The notes under the pieces were generated by a model. The model worked only from the letters and a program-made list of their open reading frames with translations. It made no database searches and was not told the origin of the DNA. Positions 33,102-43,037 of a stretch of 64,000 bases of DNA are shown here, piece by piece (the first letter of the stretch is position 1; each line of letters starts with the position of its first letter). Where the stretch lies: positions 62,001 through 126,000 of the forward strand of contig NZ_JAUAMC010000009.1 in NCBI RefSeq assembly GCF_031010195.1, given 5' to 3'. The DNA is from Halomonas sp. SpR8 (GTDB taxonomy: Bacteria; Pseudomonadota; Gammaproteobacteria; Pseudomonadales; Halomonadaceae). Both the position numbers and the translations under genes were made by a program.

Positions 33102-34395
33102 TGTGTGGATGATTCTGGCCTTTGCGGGGCTGCTGATTGCGGGTGTGCCGGTGGCGTTTTCATTGGCGCTTTCTGGGGCAGTGGGCATCGTGCTGGGTTT
33201 GTCGCCGGATATGCTGGCCACGATGGGTACCAATACCTACAACAGCATCGCCAAGTATCCGTTAATCGCGATTCCGCTGTTTATTTTAACCGGGCTTATT
33301 TTTGAGCGTTCAGGCGTGGCACTGCGTTTAGTGCGTTTCGCCCAAGCGCTGATTGGCCCACGCCACGGTGGTTTGGCCTTGGTCGCGGTGCTGGTGTGCA
33401 TGATTATGGGCGGCATGAGCGGTTCGGGCCCCGCGGATGCGGCGGCGGTGGCGATGGTGATGCTGCCGAGTATGACCAAAGCCGGCTACCCCAAGCCATT
33501 TTCCGCCACGCTGATTGCCGCGTCGGCGTCCACCGCTATTCTGATTCCGCCTTCGGTGGCACTGATTCTCTACTCGATTGTGGTACCGGGTGTCGATTTG
33601 CGGGCACTTTTCGCGGCGGGGCTATTTCCCGGCATTCTCGCCGGACTGGCGCTGCTGGTGCCCGCGATGATTGTTTCCAAACGCTACGGCTGGGAAGGTG
33701 GCACGCCGGTAGAGGGCGCCGAACGTCTCAGCATACGCACTACGTTTAAGCAGGCGATACCGGCGCTGTTTGCACCGGTATTGATTTTGGGCGGTTTGCG
33801 TTCAGGGCTGTTTACACCTACCGAGGCCGCGGTGGTGGCGGTTGCCTATGGGGCAATTGTTGGGCTGTTTTTAACCCGTGAGTTGTCGCTGCGCGATTTA
33901 TGGGAGTTGCTGGGCGAGGCGGCGATTATCTCCGGGGTGGTGATGCTGATTATCGCCCTGGCAGGTATTTTTGCCTGGGCAGGTACCATGCTTGGCACCT
34001 TCCGTCACTTAGCCGAGTGGATTATTAGTTTGACCGATAACGGCGTGTTGCTGCTGATTTTGGTGATGTTGGCGGTGCTTGTCGCTGGGATGCTACTAGA
34101 CGCCATATCGATTTATCTGATCATGATGCCGATTCTGATTCCCGTGATGCAGCACTTTGAGTGGAACCCGGTGTGGTTTGGGATTCTCTTGGCGATGAAC
34201 ATTGCGATTGGCCAGTTTACCCCGCCGGTAGCCGTGAATTTGATGGTGACCACTGAAGTAGCCAAGATTCGTCTGGAACAAACCATAAGCTGGGCGTTGC
34301 TATTTGTTCTTGCCATGGGCTGCGCTCTGGCGTTGGTGGCCATATTTCCTGCCATCGCGCTGTGGTTGCCCAATGCATTGGGTTACAACGTGTGA
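33091..34395 (+). CDS. dctM: TRAP transporter large permease DctM
   Basis: 434 residues, about 11-12 transmembrane helices. DctM hallmarks: NSIAKYPLIAIPLFILTGLIFERSGVA, MIMGGMSGSGPADAAAVAMVMLPSMTKAGYP, ASASTAILIPPSVALILYSIV and AMNIAIGQFTPPVAVNLMVTTEVAK. These form the Na+-binding elevator core. Overlaps dctQ by 11 bases. The operon dctP-dctQ-dctM ends here. Confidence 0.94.
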   Translation: MSPDVWMILAFAGLLIAGVPVAFSLALSGAVGIVLGLSPDMLATMGTNTYNSIAKYPLIAIPLFILTGLIFERSGVALRLVRFAQALIGPRHGGLALVAVLVCMIMGGMSGSGPADAAAVAMVMLPSMTKAGYPKPFSATLIAASASTAILIPPSVALILYSIVVPGVDLRALFAAGLFPGILAGLALLVPAMIVSKRYGWEGGTPVEGAERLSIRTTFKQAIPALFAPVLILGGLRSGLFTPTEAAVVAVAYGAIVGLFLTRELSLRDLWELLGEAAIISGVVMLIIALAGIFAWAGTMLGTFRHLAEWIISLTDNGVLLLILVMLAVLVAGMLLDAISIYLIMMPILIPVMQHFEWNPVWFGILLAMNIAIGQFTPPVAVNLMVTTEVAKIRLEQTISWALLFVLAMGCALALVAIFPAIALWLPNALGYNV

Positions 34396-34794
34396 CTAGT
34401 GTTCAAAAAAGTTCATAAGATGACGCTTAAGTCGAGTAAGCAGCAAATATCATTATTGCTCATGCAAAATCGGTATGGATATTAACGCTTACTAAACGTT
34501 AACTGCCGCTAAACTACTATCTTTTAAGGCGAAAATGCGTTCTAAATAAGGACGGTGCTATTTGCCTTTACCAAACACGGTTTTCTCGTTAAAGGCTGTA
34601 TTTTGTTAAAGGCTATATGTTTCGCTAAAGACCTGGTTTTTCGCTAAGGTAGTATTAGCAGGCAGACAAAATAGCTGCTTGTAATAGGCTACCTTAAAAG
34701 CGTTTTGGAACAAGACCACCTGAGGGAACGTTTCATCAGGTGATTACAAGACGTGTAGTGCTCATAACGTCAATATAAATACAGAGGTGTGTTC
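34396..34794. other. Promoter region of the TAXI TRAP operon
   Basis: 399 bases without a gene. Contents: an inverted repeat TTAACG(9 bases)CGTTAA at 34482-34502, a four-unit imperfect repeat at 34581-34653, and an inverted repeat CACCTGA/TCAGGTG (34717-34723, 34736-34742) 50-80 bases before the start. The last could be an operator or leader hairpin. Confidence 0.5.
34581..34653 (+). repeat. Imperfect tandem repeat upstream of the TAXI binding protein
   Basis: Four degenerate 17-20 base units: 34581-34600, 34601-34619, 34620-34636 and 34637-34653, each a T run followed by CGNTAAAGGCT or a variant. It lies about 140-210 bases before the start codon. Confidence 0.55.
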
Positions 34795-35775
34795 ATGAAA
34801 CGCCATACATTTTCTACCGCTGCATTCTCCGGTGCATTACTTACCGCCGCCGCCTTCGCTTCACCGGCAATGGCGCAGGAGGAAGAGCAATTCATCACTA
34901 TCGGCACCGGTGGCCAAACAGGTGTGTATTACGTGGTCGGTCAGTCGATTTGTCGCCTGGTAAATCGTTTGGAAGACTCCAATATCAAGTGTAATGCACC
35001 TTCCACTGGCGGTTCCGTCGCCAATATTAATGGCATCAAGTCCGGCGAGTTGGACATGGGTGTCGCGCAATCCGATGTGCAGTATCAGGCCTACAATGGC
35101 ACTGGGAATTTCGAAGGTGACGCCTACGAAGACCTGCGGGCCGTGTTCCGCGTTCACGGTGAACCTTTGACCCTGCTGGCGCGTGCTGATTCAGGCATTG
35201 AGACCCTCGACGATCTGGAAGGCAAGCGTGTCAATATCGGTAACCCAGGCTCAGGCCAGCGCAACACCATGGAAGTGGTGATGGACGCCAAGGGCTGGAC
35301 TGAAGATACCTTCTCTCTGGCTTCTCAGCTTGATGCCGCTGAGCAGGCTGCGGCACTCGCCGATAATAACGTCGATGCCATGGTGTATGTGGTGGGCCAT
35401 CCCAATGGCTCTATTCAAGAGGCTACTACCACCGTTGAGGCGCGCCTGATTCCACTGAACGATGAAGATATTCAGGGCATTGTCGATGAATACCCTTACT
35501 ACTCCACATCGGTCATTCCGGGCGGCCTGTATCGCGGTAACGACGAAGATGTTGAAACCTTCGGTGTCGCGGCGACCTTTGTAACCACCGCAGAGGCTGA
35601 CGAAGAAGTTATTTACCAGACCGTCAAAGCGGTTTTTGATAACTTTGATCGTTTCAAGCGCCTGCATCCGGCCTTTGAGAATCTGAAACCGGAAGAAATG
35701 GTGACACAGGGTCTTTCCGCACCGTTGCATGATGGAGCGGCGCGTTACTACCGTGAACAAGGCTGGATCGAGTAA
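34795..35775 (+). CDS. TAXI-family TRAP transporter solute-binding protein
   Basis: 326 residues from ATG 34795 (AGAGG 7 bases upstream); a GTG two codons earlier is possible. Signal peptide ends near PAMAQ (28). TAXI hallmarks: ITIGTGGQTGVYYVVGQSICRLVN at the mature N-terminus, CNAPSTGGSVANINGIKSGELDMGVAQSDVQYQAYNG, and NIGNPGSGQRNTMEVVMDAKGW. TAXI proteins bind glutamate-like or other organic anions for fused TRAP permeases, as found downstream. The mature protein is acidic, suited to a saline periplasm. Confidence 0.92.
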   Translation: MKRHTFSTAAFSGALLTAAAFASPAMAQEEEQFITIGTGGQTGVYYVVGQSICRLVNRLEDSNIKCNAPSTGGSVANINGIKSGELDMGVAQSDVQYQAYNGTGNFEGDAYEDLRAVFRVHGEPLTLLARADSGIETLDDLEGKRVNIGNPGSGQRNTMEVVMDAKGWTEDTFSLASQLDAAEQAAALADNNVDAMVYVVGHPNGSIQEATTTVEARLIPLNDEDIQGIVDEYPYYSTSVIPGGLYRGNDEDVETFGVAATFVTTAEADEEVIYQTVKAVFDNFDRFKRLHPAFENLKPEEMVTQGLSAPLHDGAARYYREQGWIE

Positions 35776-35809
35776 TCATGTAGCCTGAGGTATTGCTACC
35801 TTGGTAAGG

Positions 35810-35840
35810 AATGCGCGGCGACCCGAGGGTGCCGCGCATT
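35810..35840 (+). terminator. Intercistronic hairpin between TAXI protein and fused permease
   Basis: Perfect 10 bp stem AATGCGCGGC (35810-35819) with GCCGCGCATT (35831-35840) around an 11-base loop, followed by CTGGTTTT. A partial terminator or 3' stabiliser of the binding-protein message would lower permease expression relative to the binding protein. Confidence 0.7.
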
Positions 35841-35912
35841 CTGGTTTTGAATGTTGATGGGGCATTTCGATATGGCAATTAAGCGTCAATCGACTCGGAG
35901 CAGGGCAGGCAT

Positions 35913-38507
35913 ATGACAGACGATAAGAACAGGCCTTCGGGAGCCGGAGTAGACTTGGAGGATATGGTCGCCTCCAGCGACACGGGAGCCCGTAAACCAG
36001 CCGGTATGCCTGGGAAGCTATTGGTAAGCATTGCGGCAGCGTGGTCTCTTTTTCAACTGTGGATCGCTTCCCCAGTGCCCTTTATTCTGGGTTTTGGCGT
36101 CTTTAATGCCACGGAAGCCCGCTCTATTCACTTAGCCTTTGCGCTGTTTCTGGCGTATATGGCCTATCCGGCACTCAAGCGCTCGCCTCGTGACCGTGTT
36201 CCAATCCAGGATTGGGTGCTTGCGGCGGCGGCGGCCTTTTGTGGCGCTTACATGTTCATGTTTTACGAGCAGTTATCCCAGCGCCCCGGTGCGCCGATAC
36301 TGCAGGACGTCATTATTGGCATAGCCGGGATATTATTATTGCTTGAAGCGACGCGTCGAGCGCTTGGCCCGCCGTTAATGATCGTGGCGTCGGTTTTTCT
36401 TGTCTATAGCCTGGCTGGTCCTTGGATGCCGGGTATTCTTTCCCATGGCGGAGTAAGTCTCTTCGGCTTGATTAACCACCAGTGGTTGACGACTCAGGGG
36501 GTCTTCGGTATTGCCCTGGGGGTTTCAACCAGTTTCGTGTTCCTGTTTGTATTGTTCGGTGCCTTGCTCGATAAGGCTGGCGCTGGCAATTACTTTATCA
36601 AGGTAGCGTTCTCGCTGCTTGGTCACTATCGCGGTGGGCCAGCGAAGGCCGCCGTGGTGGCTTCGGCCATGACTGGCCTGATTTCCGGCTCTTCGATTGC
36701 CAATGTTGTCACCACCGGTACCTTTACGGTGCCGATGATGAAGCGCGTTGGGTTTTCTTCAGAGAAAGCGGGTGCTGTCGAAGTGGCGTCATCGGTCAAT
36801 GGTCAGATTATGCCACCGGTGATGGGGGCAGCCGCTTTCCTAATGGTCGAGTATGTTGGTATCTCGTATGTCGAGGTGATTAAGCATGCCTTTCTGCCCG
36901 CGCTGATTTCGTATATTGCGCTGGTCTATATTGTTCATCTTGAGGCCCTGAAGGCCAATATGCAGGGGCTTAAAAGCAGCAACCCACCCAAGCCGCTGGT
37001 CAACAAAGTAATCGGCTTCCTGGGTGGTTTGCTGCTTATGATGGGCACTGCTCTGGCGGTCTATTACGGTCTTGGCTGGCTCAAGCCGGTACTGGGCGAT
37101 GCCACACCCTGGGTGGTGGCTGTTGGGCTGACAGTCATCTATATCGCCCTGCTTAAATTGGCGGCAGGTTATCCCGAGCTCGAACTCGATGATCCTAACG
37201 AGCCGATCTTTTTGCTACCGCAAACAAAGCCGACGGTGCTAGTGGGCTTACAGTACATCCTGCCGGTCATTGTGCTGGTCTGGTGTCTGATGGTGGAGCG
37301 GTTGTCGCCTGGGCTGTCTGCCTTTTGGGCCACGGTATTTATGATCTTTATCATTCTTACTCAGCGTCCTATTACGTCGATTTTCCGGGGTCGCAGCGAT
37401 ATGCGTGCGGATCTGCGTGAAGGCGTTATGGACCTGTGGAGCGGTCTGGTTACCGGTGCCCGCAATATGATCGGTATCGGCATCGCCACGGCCACCGCCG
37501 GTATCATCGTCGGTGCCGTCTCCCAGACTGGCGTAGGTCTGGTGCTGGCAGAGGTGGTGGAAACGCTTGCCATGGGTAACTTGATGCTGATCTTGTTGCT
37601 TACCGCAGTGCTTAGTTTGATTCTCGGTATGGGGCTGCCCACGACGGCTAACTACATCGTCGTATCGGCGCTGTTGGCGCCGGTCATCGTCAGCTTGGGC
37701 GCTCAAAATGGTTTGCTGGTGCCGCTGATTGCGGTACATCTGTTCGTGTTCTACTTCGGCATCATGGCCGATGTTACGCCGCCGGTGGGGCTGGCGTCCT
37801 TTGCCGCGGCGGCAGTTTCGGGGGGCGATCCGATTCGCACCGGCTTCCAGGCGTTCTATTACAGCCTGCGCACCGCGGCGTTACCGTTTTTATTCATCTT
37901 TAACACCGACCTGCTGTTGATAGATGTGACCTTCCTTCAGGGGGTGCTGATCTTTGTGGTGTCGACCATCGCCATGTTGATCTTCGCCGCCGCGACCCAG
38001 GGCTTCATGATCACGCGCAACCGCTGGTATGAGTCTATCGTGTTGCTGCTGATTGCGTTCACGCTGTTCCGCCCCGGTTTCTGGATGGACATGATTCATG
38101 ATCCCTATGAATCTATCCCCCCCGCGCAGTTTGTCGAAGCGCTGGGCGAGGTCGACGAAGACTCTACCCTGCGCTTACAGATTGCCGGCCTCGATGACTA
38201 TGGCGACCCCATGACCACCTATATGACGCTACCGGTGCCTGACGGCGAAACAGGCCAGGAGCGGCTCGCTAATCTGGGCATGGAGCTGTTTATTGAAGAC
38301 GGCACGGCAACCGTGGATATGGTGACCTACGGCAGCCAGGCGGCAGAACTTGGTTTCGACTTCGATCAAGAAATCATTGAGGTACTGGCTCCCGTCGACC
38401 GCTGGACGAAAGAGCTGATGTGGATTCCTGCCTTCCTGATCTTTGGGCTGATTGTACTGATGCAGCGTCGCCGCCGTGATAACACGTCAGCCGCGGCCAC
38501 CGCATGA
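35913..38507 (+). CDS. TRAP transporter permease, DctQ-DctM fusion (4TM/12TM type)
   Basis: 864 residues. The first about 170 residues are a DctQ-like four-helix part (LAFALFLAYMAYPALKRSP, FCGAYMFMFYEQLSQRPG); from about 190 on a DctM-like core follows, with ALLDKAGAGNYFIKVAFSLLGHYRGGPAKAAVVASAMTGLISGSSIANVVTTGTFTVPMMKRVG and LSLILGMGLPTTANYIVVSALLAP. A C-terminal extension (about 730-835) forms a mostly soluble acidic segment between two membrane helices, often seen in TAXI-linked permeases. It works with the binding protein at 34795. Its stop overlaps the UspA reading region. Confidence 0.92.
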   Translation: MTDDKNRPSGAGVDLEDMVASSDTGARKPAGMPGKLLVSIAAAWSLFQLWIASPVPFILGFGVFNATEARSIHLAFALFLAYMAYPALKRSPRDRVPIQDWVLAAAAAFCGAYMFMFYEQLSQRPGAPILQDVIIGIAGILLLLEATRRALGPPLMIVASVFLVYSLAGPWMPGILSHGGVSLFGLINHQWLTTQGVFGIALGVSTSFVFLFVLFGALLDKAGAGNYFIKVAFSLLGHYRGGPAKAAVVASAMTGLISGSSIANVVTTGTFTVPMMKRVGFSSEKAGAVEVASSVNGQIMPPVMGAAAFLMVEYVGISYVEVIKHAFLPALISYIALVYIVHLEALKANMQGLKSSNPPKPLVNKVIGFLGGLLLMMGTALAVYYGLGWLKPVLGDATPWVVAVGLTVIYIALLKLAAGYPELELDDPNEPIFLLPQTKPTVLVGLQYILPVIVLVWCLMVERLSPGLSAFWATVFMIFIILTQRPITSIFRGRSDMRADLREGVMDLWSGLVTGARNMIGIGIATATAGIIVGAVSQTGVGLVLAEVVETLAMGNLMLILLLTAVLSLILGMGLPTTANYIVVSALLAPVIVSLGAQNGLLVPLIAVHLFVFYFGIMADVTPPVGLASFAAAAVSGGDPIRTGFQAFYYSLRTAALPFLFIFNTDLLLIDVTFLQGVLIFVVSTIAMLIFAAATQGFMITRNRWYESIVLLLIAFTLFRPGFWMDMIHDPYESIPPAQFVEALGEVDEDSTLRLQIAGLDDYGDPMTTYMTLPVPDGETGQERLANLGMELFIEDGTATVDMVTYGSQAAELGFDFDQEIIEVLAPVDRWTKELMWIPAFLIFGLIVLMQRRRRDNTSAAATA

Positions 38508-38518
38508 AGGAGAAAGCC

Positions 38519-38947
38519 ATGTACAGCAAGATCATGTTGCCGGTGGATCTGAACGAGGCGTCTTCCTGGTCGAAGGCGCTACCCACAGCCTTGACGCTAT
38601 GTCGGACCTTCGATGCCTCGCTGCATGTAGTGACGGTACTGCCGGACTATCGCATGCCCATGGTGGGCTCCTATTTCCCCAAGGACTTTGCCAAAAAAGC
38701 GCATGCGGCGATCACCGCTGCGCTGCACGACTTTATCAAGACGAATGTGCCTGACGATATTCAGGTACAAAGTGTCATTGTGGATGGCTCACCCTGGGAG
38801 GCGATTATCAAGGCAGGCAAAAAGTTGGATGTTGACCTAATCGTTATGGCCTCTCATACCAAACGTAAGTTCGTCGATTATGTGCTCGGACCCAATGCAG
38901 AGCACGTGGTGCACCATGCCAAAATGTCGGTAATGATCGTGCGCTAG
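38519..38947 (+). CDS. UspA-family universal stress protein, TRAP-associated (TeaD-like)
   Basis: 142 residues from ATG 38519. An ATG at 38504 contains the AAGGAG ribosome site inside its own coding sequence, so the downstream start is preferred. Single Usp domain: YSKIMLPVDLNEASSWSKALPTALTL at the N-terminus, and the ATP-binding loop VMASHTKRKFVDYVLGPNAEHVVHHAKMSVMIVR (G-2x-G-9x-G-like) at the C-terminus. In Halomonas elongata TeaD, an ATP-binding Usp encoded with the ectoine TRAP transporter TeaABC, modulates uptake. Here the same arrangement follows a TAXI-type permease, 11 bases after its stop. Confidence 0.9.
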   Translation: MYSKIMLPVDLNEASSWSKALPTALTLCRTFDASLHVVTVLPDYRMPMVGSYFPKDFAKKAHAAITAALHDFIKTNVPDDIQVQSVIVDGSPWEAIIKAGKKLDVDLIVMASHTKRKFVDYVLGPNAEHVVHHAKMSVMIVR

Positions 38948-39285
38948 CGATTATGCTTGTGTGGGGCTATCCGCATAGGAAGAACCAAGAACTCCGGGCA
39001 GCTAGCTCGGAGTTTTTTTATGGCTGTCGATAGCGTTTTTGACTATATCTAATTTTACTAACACAGCAATTTAATTGACGCTTTGTAGCTATTTCGTGGA
39101 TTTTTTGTACGCGTATCTCAAAGCGCCACTCCCCGAAAGCCCGGGTCAGCTACATTAAGAGAGTATTAAAAAATAATGTGAGGCCATTAAGTTGGCGTTA
39201 ATACAATCAACAGGTAACCAGCGTTGATGCGTTTGAGGTAAATCCTGAATCCAGGATTTATATCAGGAACGACAGGAGTAATGCC
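38948..39285. other. Intergenic region between the UspA gene and the DUF2189 gene
   Basis: 338 bases. It holds the terminator of the TRAP operon (38990-39019) and, 30 bases before the next start, a small hairpin AATCCTG/CAGGATT (39241-39247, 39252-39258). No gene is seen. Confidence 0.5.
38990..39019 (+). terminator. Rho-independent terminator of the TAXI TRAP operon
   Basis: AACTCCG (38990-38996) pairs with CGGAGTT (39008-39014), followed by a T run up to 39019. The loop contains AGCTAGCT, itself able to pair. Confidence 0.85.
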
Positions 39286-40104
39286 ATGAATGAGGCTACA
39301 ACAAAAACAAACCACTCTTCGGATCAGCCCAGCGTTAAAATCACTATCAATAAGGTGGGTTTGGATCGACCCAGGGCGTGGTTAGCTGCAGGCGTAGAGG
39401 ATTTTCGTCATGCGACGGTCGTAAGTCTCTCTTATGGCATGTTCTGGGTGGGCCTAAGTATCGCTATTACCCTAGGCGCTTTCACCATGGGGTACTGGTA
39501 TTGGCTGCTGCCCATGATCGCTGGCTTTATGTTTATTGGTCCGCTGGTAGCGGTGGGTTCGTATGGCATCAGTCGGGCGTTGGAGCGCGGTCAAGTGCCT
39601 AACCTGGGCGATGCGTTTGGCAGTTGGAAACCCCATGCGGGACAACTGGCAATGATGGGGGTCATGATGATGATCTTCTTCCTCGCCTGGATACGCCTGG
39701 CAACGCTTCTCTTTGCACTGTTTTTTGGCTTTGAAGTTCCCAGTCCCGCTACACTTTACACCTCACTCCTGACCACTTCTGAAGGTTTAGGAATGTTAGC
39801 GGTTGGCACGGTGGCTGGCGGTATATTGGCTTTTGGCGCCTTCGCTATCAGCGTTGTAGCGATTCCCACGCTGATGGATCAGGATCTCACTTTTATGGAG
39901 GGTATCGAGGCCAGTGTCCGCTGTGTCGCGCGTAATTTCCGTGTGATGCTGTTATGGGCAGTGATTCTTACGCTGTGCGTTCTAGTGGGGGTAATGACCT
40001 TCTATATTGGCTTGGCGCTGATCTTGCCAGTTCTAGGCCATGCAAGCTGGCACGCCTATGAAGAGCTTGTACGCATTGAGCCCTTTGAGGAAGGAAAAAC
40101 GTAA
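39286..40104 (+). CDS. DUF2189 family integral membrane protein
   Basis: 272 residues. A hydrophilic N-terminal tail of about 45 residues is followed by six hydrophobic segments. The DUF2189 pattern is visible in WLAAGVEDFRHATVVSLSYGMFWVGLSIAI, LPMIAGFMFIGPLVAVGSYGISRALERGQVP and the C-terminal LILPVLGHASWHAYEELV. Function of the family is not established; members sit near respiratory genes in some genomes. AGGAG precedes ATG. It appears monocistronic, with a hairpin terminator at 40183-40207 after it. Confidence 0.85.
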   Translation: MNEATTKTNHSSDQPSVKITINKVGLDRPRAWLAAGVEDFRHATVVSLSYGMFWVGLSIAITLGAFTMGYWYWLLPMIAGFMFIGPLVAVGSYGISRALERGQVPNLGDAFGSWKPHAGQLAMMGVMMMIFFLAWIRLATLLFALFFGFEVPSPATLYTSLLTTSEGLGMLAVGTVAGGILAFGAFAISVVAIPTLMDQDLTFMEGIEASVRCVARNFRVMLLWAVILTLCVLVGVMTFYIGLALILPVLGHASWHAYEELVRIEPFEEGKT

Positions 40105-40182
40105 CTCAACTGTGAATATTTATAACGCTCTGGTTGCTAAAAATAGCGTCGAAACACAGTATTTATCCTGACCTGCTTAAGG

Positions 40183-40207
40183 AGATAGCGTAGTCTTTAC
40201 GCTATCT
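40183..40207 (+). terminator. Probable terminator after the DUF2189 gene
   Basis: Perfect 10 bp stem AGATAGCGTA with TACGCTATCT around a 5-base loop, followed by a T-rich TCTTAT rather than a pure T run. It lies 58 bases before the start of the signalling operon, so it may also act in that leader. Confidence 0.55.
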
Positions 40208-40264
40208 TCTTATATTGCTTCTGGCTGTAATAACCAGAGAGCGATCTTGCGTGAGGTGTTCACT

Positions 40265-40786
40265 GTGAAAGCGTTGTTAATGGGATGGGTCGTGCTGATG
40301 TTTAGCACTCCTCTGGCGGGGCTTGCTGAATCAGCTGATGACTTAGATGCGCCCAACGGGCCCGTTATCTTGACCGTTAGCGGTAATATTGACCATACCA
40401 ACGTGGGCAGTGAAGCGCAGTTTGACCGGGCTATGTTAGCGGCGTTACCGCAGCACGAGTTTGAGACCAGCACACCTTGGACAGAGGGCAGTAGCCACTA
40501 TAGTGGCCCGTTAATGCGTGATTTGCTGGCGCGATTAAGCCTGGGGTCTGATGCAGCTGATGCAGTTCTTGTCTCTGCGCTTAACGGCTATGAAGCCGAA
40601 ATACCGGTTAGTGATTTTAATGATCACAATGTGATCTTAGCCATGAACAAAAATGGTGAGGCGATTCCAATTCGAGAATATGGCCCTTTGTGGGTGCTCT
40701 ATCCCTTTGATCAAGATGAAACGCTGCTAAGCGAAAAAATTCGCTTTAGAGCGGTATGGCAGGTTATGCAGATTAATGTCCTCTAG
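40265..40786 (+). CDS. Periplasmic molybdopterin-oxidoreductase-fold protein without cysteines
   Basis: 173 residues from GTG 40265, which has GAGGTG 7 bases upstream and opens a clear signal peptide ([22 protein letters not shown]). The rest resembles the oxidoreductase molybdopterin-binding (sulfite-oxidase-like) fold: [58 protein letters not shown] and [15 protein letters not shown]. No cysteine occurs anywhere, so the usual Mo-ligating Cys is absent and catalysis is unlikely. It overlaps the hybrid kinase gene by 11 bases, suggesting it is the periplasmic sensing partner of that kinase. Confidence 0.75.
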   Translation: MKALLMGWVVLMFSTPLAGLAESADDLDAPNGPVILTVSGNIDHTNVGSEAQFDRAMLAALPQHEFETSTPWTEGSSHYSGPLMRDLLARLSLGSDAADAVLVSALNGYEAEIPVSDFNDHNVILAMNKNGEAIPIREYGPLWVLYPFDQDETLLSEKIRFRAVWQVMQINVL

Positions 40787-43037
40787 CGCTTCTAATGCGC
40801 AGGCCTCCAGTCTACTGCGTTATCCTCTTCGTTTTAAGCTCGTTGCTATTGTTGCGGTGTTGCTGTTCGCTGCAGCGCTGGTCGTTGCCACCTTGGCGGC
40901 TTGGCGGCAGGAGAATCTCTCTCAAAGCCTGCGAGAAGATACGGCATGGGTTGTCTATAAACTGGATCGCGATGCGGTACAGCTACTGAACCATTTGCTG
41001 GCAGTGACCCGCGCGCCGTTATCACCTGCGAATCACGAGGAGCTAAATCTCCGCTTTGAGTTACTCTATAGCCGCATCACGCTGCTTAACGACGGCGAAG
41101 TCAGCAATCTGCTGCAACAGATCAATGCCGCCCGTGAGCTACTGGCCCAAATCCAACAGCAGCTTGATGTGCTGGATATTATGTTTACGCCCTTCAATGC
41201 GCTCGAACCCTACGGGGCCATTAATCAGTTGCCGGTAGCGGCGTTGGAAGATGAACTACAGGCGCTAACACAGCTAACGGAAAGATTGGTCATTGCGATT
41301 AATGGCTATTTAGCTGAATCGGCGACGGAAGAGCGTGCTCAGCTTAGCCTGCTCTATAAGCTACTTATGAGCCTAATTATTGGCATGAGCTTGGCAGCGT
41401 TTTTGGTCATTGCCTTTTTGGTGCGCGAAATGCGTGAGAGCGCGGCGATAAGGCGGAGCCAGGAGCAGCTTGGCCAACAGTTGGAAGTCACCGCCAAACA
41501 GGCGCAGGCGGCGAATCAAGCCAAGTCAGACTTTTTAGCCATGGTCAGCCATGAGATTCGCACGCCACTGAACGGTGTTATCGGCATGAGTGAGCTGTTA
41601 CGCGAATCAGTCAGCCCTGCCCAGGTGGAAGATTACGCCCACACAATCCACGATAGCGCCAATCAACTGCTGGCGATGATCAATGAAATTCTCGATTTCT
41701 CAAAAATCGAAGCCGGCCACTTAACCCTTGAAACATCGCCCACGGAACTCAAACCTCTGATTGATAGCGTGGCGGTGCTGTTTGCGCCCCGAGCAAAAAT
41801 GAAAGGGCTATCGCTGACGGTTAATGTGGATGCGCTGGTGCCCACCTGGGTGTTGGTCGATGCAGGTCGATTGCGGCAAATTCTGCTAAATCTTATTGCT
41901 AATGCGATCAAATTCACCGACCACGGTGAAGTTCGCGTGCGAGTCTCCTCCACGGTGGAGCAACTTCTTTTTGAGATCAGTGATACCGGCTGTGGCCTAA
42001 GCGAACAGCAACAACAACGTTTGTTTGAGCCTTTTCAGCAGGCGGATGCGTCGGTGGCACGTCGATTTGGTGGCACTGGGTTAGGGCTAGCCATTTGCAA
42101 ACGGCTAAGCGAAGCCATGCAAGGTCGTTTAGGAGTAAAAAGTGCACCAGGCCAAGGTAGTACCTTCTGGTGCGAGTTGCCCTTGTTCGCCGCTGACCCG
42201 GTAGCAACATCACTGCCCCCAGCGCCTAAACGGGATTTTACCGGCACAACACTGCTGCTGGTAGAGGATAACGCTGTTAACCGCAAAGTCGCGATGGGCT
42301 TATTGGCGCGTTTAGGGTGCGATATCGTCTGGGCCGAGAGTGGTCATGACGCTCTGGCCATGGCCCAGTCGCAGCAGGTGCATCTGATCTTTATGGATAT
42401 CCAATTGCCCGATATGGACGGCCTAACGGTCACCAAGCGTTTACGCGAACAGGGTGGGGTGCTAGCCTGTGTGCCAATCGTTGCCATGACGGCAGGCGGC
42501 GCTGAAGGTGACCGGCAACGCTGTTTGGCGGCGGGTATGGATGATTACATTACCAAGCCTCTGTCGCTCTCTGCCTTAAGTAACGTATTGGCGTTGCAGC
42601 TTTCGTCCTCCGACACGACGCCTTTACAGACGTCATCGATATCTCCAGAACTAACCAACGAGCAATCGCTGCTTAATGGCGACACTCTCAGCATGCTTAA
42701 AACGACGTTAGGGGATGCGAGCATAATCCAACTGATCATGCTTTATCACCAGCAAGTAAGCGATTACTCCGCGCAATTGGCTGCGTGCTTGGCTTCCGCG
42801 CCGTTAACGCCCGAGCAGGAACATCAGGTCGTGCGGCTTGCCCATCAGTTGCGTGGCGAGTCATTGAGCATGGGAGCCGACCAGCTTGCCGAGCGGGCAA
42901 AGCAACTTGAGCTATTAGCCACAACCCAGCGGGCCACCTCTCAGCAGCTTGATGAAGTATTCAGTGCGTTAAGGCTCGCAGCGGCGAATACGCATGCCGC
43001 ATTGGAAAGGTGGCGCCGTGACCACTTATCAGTCTGA
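40776..43037 (+). CDS. Membrane hybrid histidine kinase with receiver and Hpt domains
   Basis: 753 residues. TM1 about 21-42, a periplasmic sensor of about 150 residues, TM2 about 197-216, HisKA with phosphorylated His259 in [12 protein letters not shown], ATPase domain with NLIANAIKF (372-380), DTGCG and [10 protein letters not shown], a receiver with Asp541 in [11 protein letters not shown] and Lys594, and a C-terminal Hpt domain with His690 in [13 protein letters not shown]. This is an Arc/Bar-like tripartite phosphorelay protein. It overlaps the cysteine-free periplasmic protein gene upstream and the FIST gene downstream by 20 bases. The convergent LuxR-type regulator is a possible final target. 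Confidence 0.92.
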   Translation: MSSSASNAQASSLLRYPLRFKLVAIVAVLLFAAALVVATLAAWRQENLSQSLREDTAWVVYKLDRDAVQLLNHLLAVTRAPLSPANHEELNLRFELLYSRITLLNDGEVSNLLQQINAARELLAQIQQQLDVLDIMFTPFNALEPYGAINQLPVAALEDELQALTQLTERLVIAINGYLAESATEERAQLSLLYKLLMSLIIGMSLAAFLVIAFLVREMRESAAIRRSQEQLGQQLEVTAKQAQAANQAKSDFLAMVSHEIRTPLNGVIGMSELLRESVSPAQVEDYAHTIHDSANQLLAMINEILDFSKIEAGHLTLETSPTELKPLIDSVAVLFAPRAKMKGLSLTVNVDALVPTWVLVDAGRLRQILLNLIANAIKFTDHGEVRVRVSSTVEQLLFEISDTGCGLSEQQQQRLFEPFQQADASVARRFGGTGLGLAICKRLSEAMQGRLGVKSAPGQGSTFWCELPLFAADPVATSLPPAPKRDFTGTTLLLVEDNAVNRKVAMGLLARLGCDIVWAESGHDALAMAQSQQVHLIFMDIQLPDMDGLTVTKRLREQGGVLACVPIVAMTAGGAEGDRQRCLAAGMDDYITKPLSLSALSNVLALQLSSSDTTPLQTSSISPELTNEQSLLNGDTLSMLKTTLGDASIIQLIMLYHQQVSDYSAQLAACLASAPLTPEQEHQVVRLAHQLRGESLSMGADQLAERAKQLELLATTQRATSQQLDEVFSALRLAAANTHAALERWRRDHLSV

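Noticed and set aside
35251..35760. 169-codon antisense frame in the TAXI gene
   Set aside because: Its codons mirror the TAXI gene, and the product has no coherent domain.
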